A DNA stretch of 28,183 nt from JACTOJ01 sp032335695 (GTDB taxonomy: Bacteria; Bacillota; Clostridia; Clostridiales; Clostridiaceae), in contig NZ_JACTOJ010000035.1 of assembly GCF_032335695.1 (NCBI RefSeq), positions 1 to 28,183 of the forward strand, read 5' to 3'. The position numbers were made by a program, and so were the translations under genes. Of this stretch, positions 7,440 through 15,199 are shown piece by piece. The notes beneath the pieces are model-generated. The model searched no databases. It was not told where the DNA came from and saw only the letters and a program-made list of their open reading frames with translations. How positions within the stretch are numbered: position 1 is the first letter of the stretch; each line of letters starts with the position of its first letter.

Positions 7440-8054
7440 TTAAAATATAGCTAATCGCTTTGAAGCTAAAGTGATGTCCTCTTTAGCTAGAATATCCGAT
7501 ATTACTGCTATTCCATCAATATTAGCTGGTTTTAATAAATCAACATTCTTTGAATTGATTCCTCCAATAGCTACCACTGGAATAGAAACAGTGTCTTTTA
7601 TCTTGCTAAGCAACTCAATTGAAACAGCTCTGGCATCCTCCTTTGTGCTTGTTGGGAATACTGCTCCTACTCCTATGTAATCAGCTCCGTTTTTCTCAGC
7701 CTCTATGGCCTCTTCTATAGTAGCTGCTGACACACCTACAATCTTATCTCCAACTAATTTTCTTGTAATACTGCACGGCATATCAGATTGTCCAACATGA
7801 ATTCCCTCTGCATCAATAGCTAGCGCAATATCTATTCTATCATTTATTATCAACGGTATATTATATTTGCGAGTAACAGCTCTAACCTTAAGAGCTACAT
7901 TGTAGAAATCCATAGTGCTTATATCTTTTTCTCTAAGCTGCACTAATGTAACCCCGCCTTTTATAGCAGCCTCCACAGCCTCAGCTATATCCCTTCCTTT
8001 TAATATTCCTCTATCTGTCACAAGATAAAGCTTATAATTTATATTACTCTTCAT
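7440..8054 (-). CDS. thiE: Thiamine-phosphate synthase
   Basis: This 204-residue TIM-barrel enzyme joins hydroxymethylpyrimidine diphosphate to thiazole phosphate to give thiamine phosphate. Family marks in order are LYLVTDRG, TLVQLREKD, LIINDRIDIALA, GIHVGQSD, GVSAATIEEA, DYIGVGAVFPTSTK and PVVAIGGIN. Its ATG overlaps the 3' end of thiM by 11 bp, with GAGG eight bases upstream inside thiM, indicating coupled translation. The length is normal. With thiM and an upstream TPP riboswitch it forms a thiazole-salvage operon; no pyrimidine or de novo thiazole genes are nearby. Confidence 0.95.
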   Translation of the reverse strand: MKSNINYKLYLVTDRGILKGRDIAEAVEAAIKGGVTLVQLREKDISTMDFYNVALKVRAVTRKYNIPLIINDRIDIALAIDAEGIHVGQSDMPCSITRKLVGDKIVGVSAATIEEAIEAEKNGADYIGVGAVFPTSTKEDARAVSIELLSKIKDTVSIPVVAIGGINSKNVDLLKPANIDGIAVISDILAKEDITLASKRLAIF

Positions 8055-8880
8055 TTATTTTGCCTCTTTCCAATATTGTTTTTTCATCTAAATTATAGAC
8101 AGCATCTATTATTCTTGTTCTTAAAGTCCCGGTACCTTCATTATTCTTCTCTAAATTTTCATAAGCTATCTCTCCAGCTAAGCTCATAGAAACAATTCCA
8201 GCTAGAGCTGCTACAAGCTTATCCTCTACCGCCCCTAAAAAAGAACCTATAAGCGATGTACACATGCAGCCTGTTCCTGTTATTTTAGACATTATCTTGT
8301 GTCCATTATGTGCAGTATATAATTTGCTGCCATCTGTTATAATATCTACCGCTCCTGTTATAGCCACCACTGCATTTATCTTCTTTGCAAAATCTCTTGC
8401 CACCTTTTTCGCTGTAGTAAACTCATCAGCGCTTTCATCTATAAGCTCTCCTGAATCTACACCTTTAGTTTGAGTCTCAATTCCATATAAGGTTTTTATT
8501 TCAGATAAGTTTCCTCTTATTACTGATAACTTTACCTGTTCCATTATCTTTTTAGCTGCTTCAGTCCTGTAAGGCGTAGCTCCTGCTCCCACAGGATCTA
8601 AAATCACTGGAATGTTCAGCTCATTAGCTCTCTTTCCGCCTTCAAGCATGGATTCCACAGTTCTTGAATTTAAAGTTCCTATATTTATTACAAAGGCAGA
8701 AGCAAAAGCTATCATATCCCGCACTTCATTAATATCGTCTGCCATAACTGGTGATCCGCCAAGGGCTAAGGTTATATTTGCACAATCATTAACAGTAACA
8801 TAATTTGTTATATGGTGTACTAACGGGGTTTTCTTCCTTACATTGTCCAAAGCCTCTGAAATTTTTTCATTGATTTTCAT
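8044..8880 (-). CDS. thiM: Hydroxyethylthiazole kinase
   Basis: This 278-residue ribokinase-like enzyme phosphorylates 4-methyl-5-(2-hydroxyethyl)thiazole for salvage. Recognisable stretches are PLVHHITNYVTVNDCAN near the start, ALGGSPVMADD, PVILDPVGAGATPYR, VIRGNLSEI and the phosphate-binding/catalytic ITGTGCMCTSLIGSFLGA; the family has Cys in this loop. An in-frame ATG at 8898 overlaps the Shine-Dalgarno. The chosen ATG at 8880 has GGAGGTG nine bases upstream. It is the first gene after the TPP riboswitch and overlaps thiE. Confidence 0.95.
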   Translation of the reverse strand: MKINEKISEALDNVRKKTPLVHHITNYVTVNDCANITLALGGSPVMADDINEVRDMIAFASAFVINIGTLNSRTVESMLEGGKRANELNIPVILDPVGAGATPYRTEAAKKIMEQVKLSVIRGNLSEIKTLYGIETQTKGVDSGELIDESADEFTTAKKVARDFAKKINAVVAITGAVDIITDGSKLYTAHNGHKIMSKITGTGCMCTSLIGSFLGAVEDKLVAALAGIVSMSLAGEIAYENLEKNNEGTGTLRTRIIDAVYNLDEKTILERGKINEE

Positions 8881-8941
8881 TTTTACAAACACCTCCAAAA
8901 TAAATTGTTATGATTTTTTGAAAATGTTGATATTACTCATT

Positions 8942-8975
8942 AAAAAAAGCATGAACCCATAGGATTTATGCTTTT
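8942..8975 (-). terminator. Riboswitch-controlled terminator before thiM
   Basis: On the minus strand AAAAGCAT-A-AATCC pairs with GGGTT-C-ATGCTTTT around a 3-nt loop, followed by a T run. It lies between the TPP riboswitch and thiM, fitting control by premature termination when TPP is bound. Confidence 0.85.
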
Positions 8976-8993
8976 ATAATAACAAATAATAAA

Positions 8994-9084
8994 CAACTTC
9001 CTACGCTGGCATTACCCAGTTCAGGTCATAGGGTTAAGAAATTATGGTTTCTAATCTCAGCTGGCCAATCCAACTCCCCTGTGT
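8994..9084 (-). ncRNA. TPP riboswitch (Thi box)
   Basis: The minus-strand RNA has the conserved core pieces in order: CAGGGGAG, CAGCTGAGAT (pyrimidine-sensing CUGAGA), GACCTGAACTGGGTAATGCC and AGCGTAGGAA. These match the thiamine pyrophosphate aptamer consensus. It precedes an intrinsic terminator and thiM-thiE, so it should shut the operon off when TPP is plentiful. Confidence 0.96.
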
Positions 9085-9111
9085 CAAATAACTATTCAAT
9101 TTTATGACTTT

Positions 9112-9140
9112 ATAATAGCATAATATTGACTAAAGTACAA
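9112..9140 (-). promoter_or_regulatory. Promoter of the TPP riboswitch-thiM-thiE operon
   Basis: On the minus strand, TTGTAC (9135-9140), 17 bp, TATTAT (9112-9117). The predicted start is about 20 bp before the riboswitch. Confidence 0.6.
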
Positions 9141-9147
9141 TTGCTTA

Positions 9148-9939
9148 TCATACCTTCAAATCTCTCTTTAAGTAAAAGAAGTAAGTGGAAGCTGAAAAAA
9201 TTGCAATGAGTACTAAAGATAAAATCACAATAACAAAATTTAAATTTTCACCCCTTACAATATTTTCATAGCTAAAATACTTAAAAGGGGAAAGTACATT
9301 GAGAGCATTCACCTTATCTGTTAAATCTGTGACTTTAGACACCACATAAGAACCCAATAATATTGAAGTAACATAAGATCCCGAAGCCTTAGACTTTTTC
9401 ATTACAGCAGAAAGCATAGCTCCAAGGGATAAAAATATCAGCTGAACAATAAACATGCTTATAAAAAATAATATTATCTCATGAGAAATATCCTTTCCCT
9501 TATTGTATACTCTTACCATAGCTATTGACGATGCCAAAGTAACTAAATTAATAATTATCACATTTATTAAAGCTGCAATAAATTTTGCATTTATTATGGT
9601 AATCCTGGATACAGGCTTTACCATCAAAAACTCCGTAGTTTTATCTCTTTCCTCTTTGGCTATAATACCGCTTCCTATAAGTGCTGCATGAATGGCTGTA
9701 GTTAACACAATATAGGAAAATAGGAAAGCAAAGAATCCGCTCATACTGGTTACATCAAAGGCTCCAAATCCAAACAATGCTTTTATGGTGTGAGGCATTT
9801 TATTAAAAATATCATTATTTGCCCCAGAGGAGTATGCTGTATATTTACCCATACCGCTCAAGACAAATAAAAACATACATATGCTCCATATGATTAAAGC
9901 TTTTGCATTAGCCTTTAATTCCCTGAAAAAAATATTCAT
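9148..9939 (-). CDS. ABC-2 type transporter permease (second permease)
   Basis: This 263-residue membrane protein has about six hydrophobic segments and opens with MNIFFRELKANAKALIIW, typical of ABC-2 permeases. The middle carries EERDKTTEFLMVKPVSRITIINAKF, a conserved cytoplasmic loop of this group. It is paralogous to the preceding permease, which has the same order and the ESRERTADFLLVKPVSR loop. The ATG at 9939 has GGAGG seven bases upstream; the in-frame start at 9954 would include the binding site. It lies 47 bp after the first permease, last gene of the TetR-controlled exporter operon. The stop is TGA. The substrate is unknown. Confidence 0.85.
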   Translation of the reverse strand: MNIFFRELKANAKALIIWSICMFLFVLSGMGKYTAYSSGANNDIFNKMPHTIKALFGFGAFDVTSMSGFFAFLFSYIVLTTAIHAALIGSGIIAKEERDKTTEFLMVKPVSRITIINAKFIAALINVIIINLVTLASSIAMVRVYNKGKDISHEIILFFISMFIVQLIFLSLGAMLSAVMKKSKASGSYVTSILLGSYVVSKVTDLTDKVNALNVLSPFKYFSYENIVRGENLNFVIVILSLVLIAIFSASTYFFYLKRDLKV

Positions 9940-9986
9940 AATTAATCCTCCCATATTTATTTTTTACACATAAAAATCATCGAGCT

Positions 9987-10790
9987 CTAACTTACTGCAT
10001 GAATATCCTTCTTAATATAAACAACATAACTAATCAATACCGATATAAGTATTATAATTAAACTTACGATTAAATAGGAGCTCTCATAGCTTCCGTTCTT
10101 TATTATATAAGTGGTGTCAAAATATTTAAAAGGAGATATAAAGCGAGTTAAAGCATTGTTCTTATCTGTAGAAATCAAAGCACCAATCATATATAATCCA
10201 AAAACTACCCCAAGGGATATTGGAAGCACAGATTTCAGCTTCTTAAAAAATACCGAAACTAGGACTCCAAGAGCTATAAAAATCAGTTGTATAAAAAACA
10301 TAGTAAGATTAATCATGAAAAACCGCTTACTATCATAATTACTGGTTTTGACAATGTTAGCTATTACATAGGCAGCGGCATAAAAAACCACATTAGTAAT
10401 GACTATGCTAGTAAAAGCAGCTGAAAGCTTTGCAGTAACTATGGAGACACGTGACACTGGCTTAACCAAAAGAAAATCTGCTGTTCTTTCCCTGCTTTCC
10501 TTTGATAAAATAGCTACTCCTAAATTCATAGCCTGAACTGCTCCACATAGCAAAATAAAAGAAAAGGACATGGAGTAAAAGCCCAAAATCGATGTAATGT
10601 AATCCAAGTTTATTCCAAGCATAGCCCTTACCGTTTCTGGATAATTGCTCAGTAATTTTTTATAATCAGCAGCATCATTAGCCATGCTGGGATATATGGA
10701 TAGGAAGATTACAGCTAAAGCTATTAAACTTGCTGCCCATATTGCGGCTGATTTACGCATAGCTTTAAGTTCATGTAAAAACATATTCAT
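9987..10790 (-). CDS. ABC-2 type transporter permease (first permease)
   Basis: This 267-residue protein has about six membrane segments and the N-terminus MNMFLHELKAMRKSAAIW. The cytoplasmic loop ESRERTADFLLVKPVSRVSIVTAKL matches its neighbour, so the two are duplicated copies that probably act as a heterodimer with the ATPase. The ATG is preceded by GGAGGAG five bases away, 2 bp beyond the ATPase stop. The stop is TAG. It is part of an exporter under TetR control, most likely for a toxic compound or peptide. Confidence 0.85.
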   Translation of the reverse strand: MNMFLHELKAMRKSAAIWAASLIALAVIFLSIYPSMANDAADYKKLLSNYPETVRAMLGINLDYITSILGFYSMSFSFILLCGAVQAMNLGVAILSKESRERTADFLLVKPVSRVSIVTAKLSAAFTSIVITNVVFYAAAYVIANIVKTSNYDSKRFFMINLTMFFIQLIFIALGVLVSVFFKKLKSVLPISLGVVFGLYMIGALISTDKNNALTRFISPFKYFDTTYIIKNGSYESSYLIVSLIIILISVLISYVVYIKKDIHAVS

Positions 10791-10792
10791 GC

Positions 10793-11674
10793 TTACTCCT
10801 CCTTTGCATAATAATGCATGAAGATTTCTTCAAGATCTGGATCCACAATGGATATATTTTTAATATCAATTTCCGAAACCTTTTTCATGACAGGATTGAG
10901 ATTTCCCTTATATATGAAGTTAACCGTATTCCCATTCACATTAAGCCCGCTAACTCCATCAATAGTAAAGAAATTCTTGTCCATCACGGCTTTAGCTTCA
11001 ATACTAATCTTCTTATAGCTGTTTTCCTGGAGAGTACTCATCTTTTCAAGCTTGATTATTTTTCCTTCCTTTATAAAGGCAACTCTGCTGCACATTTTCT
11101 GTACTTCACTTAAAATATGTGAAGAGAAAAATATGGTAGCCCCTCTTTCATTCTCTTTTTCAAGGAGCTGAAAAAATCTTTGCTGCATGAGTGGATCTAG
11201 CCCGCTGGTAGGCTCATCAAGTATGATTAGCTTTGGCTCATGGAGAAGTCCCTGAACAATACCAACCTTCTTTTTATTACCAAAGGAAAGATCATCAATT
11301 TTCTTTTTTAGATCTAAATCCATTATTTCTGCAAGCTCATTAATCCTTTTAGTGCAATCTTTTTTATAAAAACTAGCCGAATATTTTAAAAGATCTATGA
11401 CTTTCATATTATCATAATAAAATACCTCTGAAGGAAGATATCCAAGTTCTTTTCTTACTTCGGGATGCTGCACACAATTTTTCCCAAAAATAGTAGCACT
11501 GCCGCTGGTAGGATAAATAAGTCCCAGTAATGTTCTAATGGTGGTAGATTTTCCCGCTCCGTTAGGTCCTATAAAACCAAAAACTTCTCCTTGCTCTACA
11601 TTTATATTCACATTGCTTATTCCTCTAGCCTTTCCATACTGTTTTGTAAGATTGTTTATTTCTATCACATTCAT
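10793..11674 (-). CDS. ABC transporter ATP-binding protein
   Basis: This 293-residue nucleotide-binding subunit has all motifs: Walker A GPNGAGKST (about 35-43), the Q-loop region, signature LSFGNKKKVG (near 130, a variant of LSGGQ), Walker B LIILDEPTSGLDP, and a His switch in FFSSHIL. The C-terminal 80 residues form the variable domain seen in drug/antimicrobial ABC-2 exporters. AAAGGAGG lies nine bases before the ATG. It is 40 bp downstream of the TetR gene and 2 bp before the first permease. Confidence 0.92.
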   Translation of the reverse strand: MNVIEINNLTKQYGKARGISNVNINVEQGEVFGFIGPNGAGKSTTIRTLLGLIYPTSGSATIFGKNCVQHPEVRKELGYLPSEVFYYDNMKVIDLLKYSASFYKKDCTKRINELAEIMDLDLKKKIDDLSFGNKKKVGIVQGLLHEPKLIILDEPTSGLDPLMQQRFFQLLEKENERGATIFFSSHILSEVQKMCSRVAFIKEGKIIKLEKMSTLQENSYKKISIEAKAVMDKNFFTIDGVSGLNVNGNTVNFIYKGNLNPVMKKVSEIDIKNISIVDPDLEEIFMHYYAKEE

Positions 11675-11714
11675 AAAAGTCAGCCTCCTTTATTTTTTGT
11701 GCTATTTAACTAAA

Positions 11715-12329
11715 TTATTTATACTTTTCCTTATAAAGATTATTCTTAAGCAAATTTAAGCAATCGCTAAATTCATTGTACAAACTTTCATAATCAATCT
11801 CTCCTTGCTCTGAAAATTGTTTTGCATATCCATCAGCAAGCCAATAAATCATTTTTACTAAAAGCTTTATATCCACATCCTCTTTAAATTTAGAATAATC
11901 TATATCCTCCTTAATAATTTTATTTTTAAAGCCTTCACTTCCAACTATTATTTTTTTTATATCGCCTTTCACTTCTTCATCCTCTTCGAAATATACACCG
12001 GTTAGAAAGGACATCATTGGCGGATGCTGCTTCAAAACAGCAATTTTAATGCTTGAGGATATTTTAATTCTTTCGAAAAAGTCAGTAACTCCATAATCAA
12101 ACTTGTCATCAATTTCTTTCATGATAAGACTGCCGCTCAAATTAATTAAGTATAGATATAATGCTTTCTTGGTTCCAAAATAGTGGAATATCATAGCCTT
12201 CGAAATCCCAGCAGCGGCAGCTATATCGCTGGCAGAAGTTTTTTTGTATCCGTTTTTCCCAAAAGCCTTAAGTGCTGCATCAATAATAGAATTTTGCTTC
12301 TCTATAGTTAAATTTAAAAATTTATCCAA
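11715..12329 (-). CDS. TetR-family transcriptional regulator
   Basis: This 204-residue all-helical repressor has an N-terminal HTH about residues 12-56 (IIDAALKAFGKNGYKKTSASDIAAAAGISKAMIFHYFGTKKALY). The ligand domain follows, with no obvious family beyond TetR. The in-frame GTG at 12338 has no spaced binding site. The TTG at 12329 has GAGGTG six bases upstream, so I chose TTG. Two palindromes flank its promoter, showing autoregulation. It leads the operon with the ABC exporter and very probably senses the exported compound. Confidence 0.88.
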   Translation of the reverse strand: MDKFLNLTIEKQNSIIDAALKAFGKNGYKKTSASDIAAAAGISKAMIFHYFGTKKALYLYLINLSGSLIMKEIDDKFDYGVTDFFERIKISSSIKIAVLKQHPPMMSFLTGVYFEEDEEVKGDIKKIIVGSEGFKNKIIKEDIDYSKFKEDVDIKLLVKMIYWLADGYAKQFSEQGEIDYESLYNEFSDCLNLLKNNLYKEKYK

Positions 12330-12351
12330 AGTATTCACCTCGTAAGTTTCA

Positions 12352-12401
12352 TAAACCGAATCGGTTTATATAATTATATCACCATAAACCAATTCGGTCT
12401 A
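12352..12401 (-). promoter_or_regulatory. Promoter and twin TetR operators
   Basis: Operator 1 (12352-12368) is a perfect dyad, TAAACCGA-A-TCGGTTTA. Operator 2 (12385-12401), TAAACCAAT and TCGGTCTA, is an imperfect copy. The centres are 33 bp apart, about three helical turns. Between and over them, on the minus strand, are TAGACC (12396-12401), 17 bp and TATAAT (12373-12378). Operator 2 covers the -35 and operator 1 covers the start region. Confidence 0.75.
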
Positions 12402-12426
12402 TAGTTTTAAATACTTATCCCAATAA

Positions 12427-12662
12427 GGCTATGTTTTAAAAGGATGTTGATAAAGGCGTTTTTCGTCTAGCATGGTTTCTTTCAGAACCCATGTAAGAAA
12501 CTCTAAGGGCTGCTTTGTTATAATTGGCTACCAATTTTATTGCGCCCTCCATGGCGCTAAAATTGCTTTGCCCGTCCTGGGCAAAATTACGCCAATTATA
12601 AGTCGCAATCCCTAAGAGTTTCTAGAACTTAAACGATAATATCAACATTTTAAAACATAGCC
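12427..12662. repeat. Large branched palindromic repeat, copy B
   Basis: This 236-bp copy of the element at 83-290 runs from GGCTATGTTTTAAAA to TTTTAAAACATAGCC. It differs by about 28 extra bases in the left arm near 12466-12495 and by point changes. In the apical hairpin, GCGCC/GGCGC replaces GTGCC/GGCAC of copy A, and an A-T pair (12533/12564) replaces C-G (162/192); both are compensated pairs. No ORF. It lies between the TetR promoter and the permease terminator. Confidence 0.88.
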
Positions 12663-12679
12663 TCCCCGAACTGAAGGAA

Positions 12680-12723
12680 GTTTTAAATCAGTGTAAAAAT
12701 CAACACTGATTTAAAACAGAGCC
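12680..12723. repeat. Small palindromic repeat, linked to copy B
   Basis: GTTTTAAATCAGTGT and its exact complement flank AAAAATCA, ending ACAGAGCC. It follows copy B by 17 bp with the same GAAGGA linker as the pair at 83-351, so it is part of a composite element. Confidence 0.85.
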
Positions 12724-12730
12724 TTCAATA

Positions 12731-12774
12731 AAAAAATAGCTAGACAAAGATTATAAATTTTCTCTGTCTAGCTA
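12731..12774 (-). terminator. Intrinsic terminator of the amino-acid permease
   Basis: On the minus strand TAGCTAGACAGAGA pairs with TCTTTGTCTAGCTA (one G-U pair) and is followed by a T run (A run 12730-12736 on the plus strand). Confidence 0.88.
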
Positions 12775-12778
12775 TATA

Positions 12779-14161
12779 TTATTTTGCTTCATTCTGAAGC
12801 AGGCTGTGCTTTCTTCCATAGGTGAAATATACTACAAAACCTATGGTAAGCCACACTATAAATCCTATCCAGGTTTTTAAATGCAATGTGGTTAACAATG
12901 CAATACAGCACAGTATTGTAATTATTGGTGTAAAAGGTACCCCAGGACATTTAAATACTCTTTTAAAATCAGGCATTGTCTTTCTAAGACGGATAACACA
13001 TAAGGAAACCACTATGAAGCCTAGCAAAGTTCCAATATTTAAGAATTGAACTATTATATCAAGAGGTAAAAAGCCTGCGATTATTGCTGCTACAGCTCCA
13101 GTTATTATAGTGGAGATATATGGTGTCTTGTGAACCTCATGAATCTTAGAAAAAAATTTAGGCAGCAATCCATCTCTGGACATTCCCATAAAAACTCTTA
13201 CCTGACCGTATAAAACCACCAATAGTGTTGACATCATACCAACAATTGCACCTACTCCAACTAAGGTAGAGCCCCAATTTATGCCTATTCTAGCCAAAGC
13301 TCCAGGCAGAGCATTTTCTGAAATTATTTCCTTAAAGGGAACTAATCCAGTAAGTACAAATGCAACTGAAATATATAATAAGCTTACAACTATTAAACAC
13401 ATGATAAGCCCTAAGGGAAGATCTTTTTTAGGATTTCTTGCTTCTTCTGCCGAAGTAGAAATAGCATCAAAACCAATATAGGAAAAGAATATAGTAGCAG
13501 TACCTGCAAATATACCTTTGAAGCCGTATGGATTGAAAGGTTTATAATTAGACACATTTATATGCGCTATACCTATTCCAATAAATAAAAGAATTATAAT
13601 TATTTTAACCCCAACAATAACATTATTAATTTTAGCACTTTCGCTCATTCCATAGCACAAAAGAGCTGTAATTACTGCAATTATTAATATTGCGGGCAAA
13701 TCCACAAATCCGCCGTTACTTGGAGATGCTGTTATAACTTTAGGAAAAGCCATCCCCAGATTTTTTAGTATACCTAAAAAGGTCCCAGACCAGCCTGATG
13801 CCACAGCGCTGCAGGCCACTAGATATTCCGCCGTTAAGCACCAGCCTATTATCATTGCAATAATTTCACCAAAGGTTATGTATGCATAAGAATAAGTGCT
13901 GCCTGCAACAGGAAACATTGTGGAAAGCTCTGAATAGCATAAGCCGCAAAAACAGGCTACCATAGCTGCTAAAATAAAAGAAACAATAACTGCCGGTCCA
14001 GCTGCATGTGCTCCTTCACCAGTAGCAACAAATATACCTACTCCCACCACTGCTCCTATACCTAAAGCTGCAATGTCTCTTGAGGTTAAGTTTTTCTTCA
14101 AGGATGTTTTTTGGATGGATTCAAGTACTTGTTCGGTAGTTTTCTTCTTCCAAATGTTCAT
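12779..14161 (-). CDS. APC-family amino acid permease (YfnA/YhdG-like)
   Basis: This 460-residue protein has 12 predicted membrane segments, the normal number for the cationic amino acid transporter branch of the APC superfamily. The start of segment 1, RDIAALGIGAVVGVGIFVATGEGA, contains the substrate-backbone-binding GAxxGxGIF motif. Segment 6 begins FFSYIGFDAISTSAEEARNPKKDLP, another family mark. The substrate is probably an amino acid, but the specificity cannot be read. The ATG has AAGGAGAA about seven bases upstream. It stands alone, with its own promoter and terminator. Confidence 0.9.
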   Translation of the reverse strand: MNIWKKKTTEQVLESIQKTSLKKNLTSRDIAALGIGAVVGVGIFVATGEGAHAAGPAVIVSFILAAMVACFCGLCYSELSTMFPVAGSTYSYAYITFGEIIAMIIGWCLTAEYLVACSAVASGWSGTFLGILKNLGMAFPKVITASPSNGGFVDLPAILIIAVITALLCYGMSESAKINNVIVGVKIIIILLFIGIGIAHINVSNYKPFNPYGFKGIFAGTATIFFSYIGFDAISTSAEEARNPKKDLPLGLIMCLIVVSLLYISVAFVLTGLVPFKEIISENALPGALARIGINWGSTLVGVGAIVGMMSTLLVVLYGQVRVFMGMSRDGLLPKFFSKIHEVHKTPYISTIITGAVAAIIAGFLPLDIIVQFLNIGTLLGFIVVSLCVIRLRKTMPDFKRVFKCPGVPFTPIITILCCIALLTTLHLKTWIGFIVWLTIGFVVYFTYGRKHSLLQNEAK

Positions 14162-14202
14162 TATGTTCTCCTTACTACGTCAAAAAATATTTTGTTGATA
14201 AT

Positions 14203-14232
14203 AGTATATAATTTTTCGCTGTTTATTAACAA
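14203..14232 (-). promoter_or_regulatory. Probable promoter of the amino-acid permease
   Basis: On the minus strand, TTGTTA (14227-14232), 18 bp, TATACT (14203-14208), about 42 bp before the start codon. Confidence 0.45.
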
Positions 14233-14283
14233 TCTGTTATATATTATAATTTGATTTTACAAATCAATCAATGTAAAAAAATT

Positions 14284-14301
14284 GGGACTTATATAAGTTC
14301 C
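14284..14301. terminator. Hairpin with T tracts on both strands
   Basis: GGGACTTAT and ATAAGTTCC form a near-perfect 9-bp hairpin. ATATTTTTTT follows on the plus strand and AATTTTTTT on the minus strand. It lies between divergent genes, upstream of the permease promoter, and may insulate the two units. The remaining 14302-14520 shows nothing recognisable. Confidence 0.5.
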
Positions 14302-14520
14302 ATATTTTTTTCATTATGATATAATAAAAATTTTATGATTTTAATTGCTTATATTTAAAGATATTCTTCCAACATTTGCAGGTATATGATGCCATTATGT
14401 GGTGATATTATTTCAGATTTGTAAAACATTGCAATACACTAAGGAAACAAAACAACTCAATAAATAATAATTTGGTAGCAATGATGATTTCCTCGTTTTT
14501 TATTTTTGTGCCAAGAAGAC

Positions 14521-14549
14521 TTGACAAACATAACGGACAGGGATAAAAT
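14521..14549 (+). promoter_or_regulatory. Promoter of the DUF6442-XRE-methyltransferase cassette
   Basis: Consensus TTGACA (14521-14526), 17 bp, TAAAAT (14544-14549), about 50 bp upstream of the first gene. Confidence 0.8.
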
Positions 14550-14604
14550 GTAAGTCCATAAAAAACTTGTCATAATGTCAAATAAACTTATCGAGGTGAT
14601 AGAA

Positions 14605-14922
14605 ATGAATAAAGAGGAAATTCTTCAAAAAGCACAAAGCAAAAAAACTAATACTCCTGATGAAATGGAACTGCAGGTAGTACAAAAAGGAAGTGGAATT
14701 GCAGTATTTTCTATTTTGGTGTTTTGCTTGATTTTGATGATTGTAAAGATTATTGCAAAACAAACTTGGTATGATGTATACAGTATACTTTTTGTAAGTA
14801 TGGGAGCACAACATTTCTACAAAGGTATCAATCTGCATCAAAGACACGAGATTATTTGTGGTATGGCTTTTAGTGTACTAGCTATACTTATGTTAGTGGG
14901 ATACATTGGGGCGATTTTGTGA
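14605..14922 (+). CDS. Small membrane protein (DUF6442-like)
   Basis: This 105-residue protein has a charged N-terminus (MNKEEILQKAQSKKTN) and three hydrophobic segments, roughly 33-52, 57-72 and 82-103. Between the first two is KQTWYDVYSILFVSMGA. It resembles the DUF6442 family, which commonly sits beside a small XRE regulator. An earlier ATG at 14575 lacks a binding site, whereas 14605 has GAGGTGAT seven bases upstream. It overlaps the XRE start by one base (TGATG). Its function is unknown; the pairing suggests the regulator controls or senses it. Confidence 0.75.
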   Translation: MNKEEILQKAQSKKTNTPDEMELQVVQKGSGIAVFSILVFCLILMIVKIIAKQTWYDVYSILFVSMGAQHFYKGINLHQRHEIICGMAFSVLAILMLVGYIGAIL

Positions 14923-15146
14923 TGAAAAGCAAGCATATTGATAATGAATTGATATTACGCAATAAGTTGAAGGTTGCACGAGCAGAAAAAAACATTTCGC
15001 AAGGTGACTTGGCAAAATTGGTAGGTGTATCTCGTCAAACAATTAGTTCTATTGAAACAGGGCAGTTTAATCCGACGGCTAAATTGGCTTTATTGTTGTG
15101 TATTTCTTTGGATAAAAAGTTTGAAGAACTATTTTATTTTGACTGA
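14922..15146 (+). CDS. XRE-family small HTH regulator
   Basis: This 74-residue protein is almost entirely a Cro/C1-type HTH: LKVARAEKNISQGDLAKLVGVSRQTISSIETGQFNPTAKLALLLCISL, then the FEELFYFD tail typical of the YozG/YgzD group. The start ATG overlaps the preceding stop (TGATG), indicating translational coupling. No separate ligand domain is present. It may repress its own promoter at 14521-14549, but I see no clear operator. Confidence 0.88.
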   Translation: MKSKHIDNELILRNKLKVARAEKNISQGDLAKLVGVSRQTISSIETGQFNPTAKLALLLCISLDKKFEELFYFD

Positions 15147-15147
15147 T

Positions 15148-15161
15148 ATAAATTCCAATTT
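15148..15161 (+). repeat. 14-bp direct repeat, left copy
   Basis: ATAAATTCCAATTT lies directly after the XRE stop and recurs exactly at 15814-15827 after the methyltransferase stop, so the methyltransferase gene is bracketed. Confidence 0.7.
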
Positions 15162-15199
15162 TGCAAGTGTTTAAGTTTAAGAAAGAAGGCTTAAGGTGT

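Noticed and set aside
14281..14310. T-box or riboswitch upstream of the amino-acid permease
   Set aside because: Only a simple hairpin with T tracts is present, upstream of the likely promoter. No T-box specifier or AGGGTGG-type antiterminator sequence is visible.
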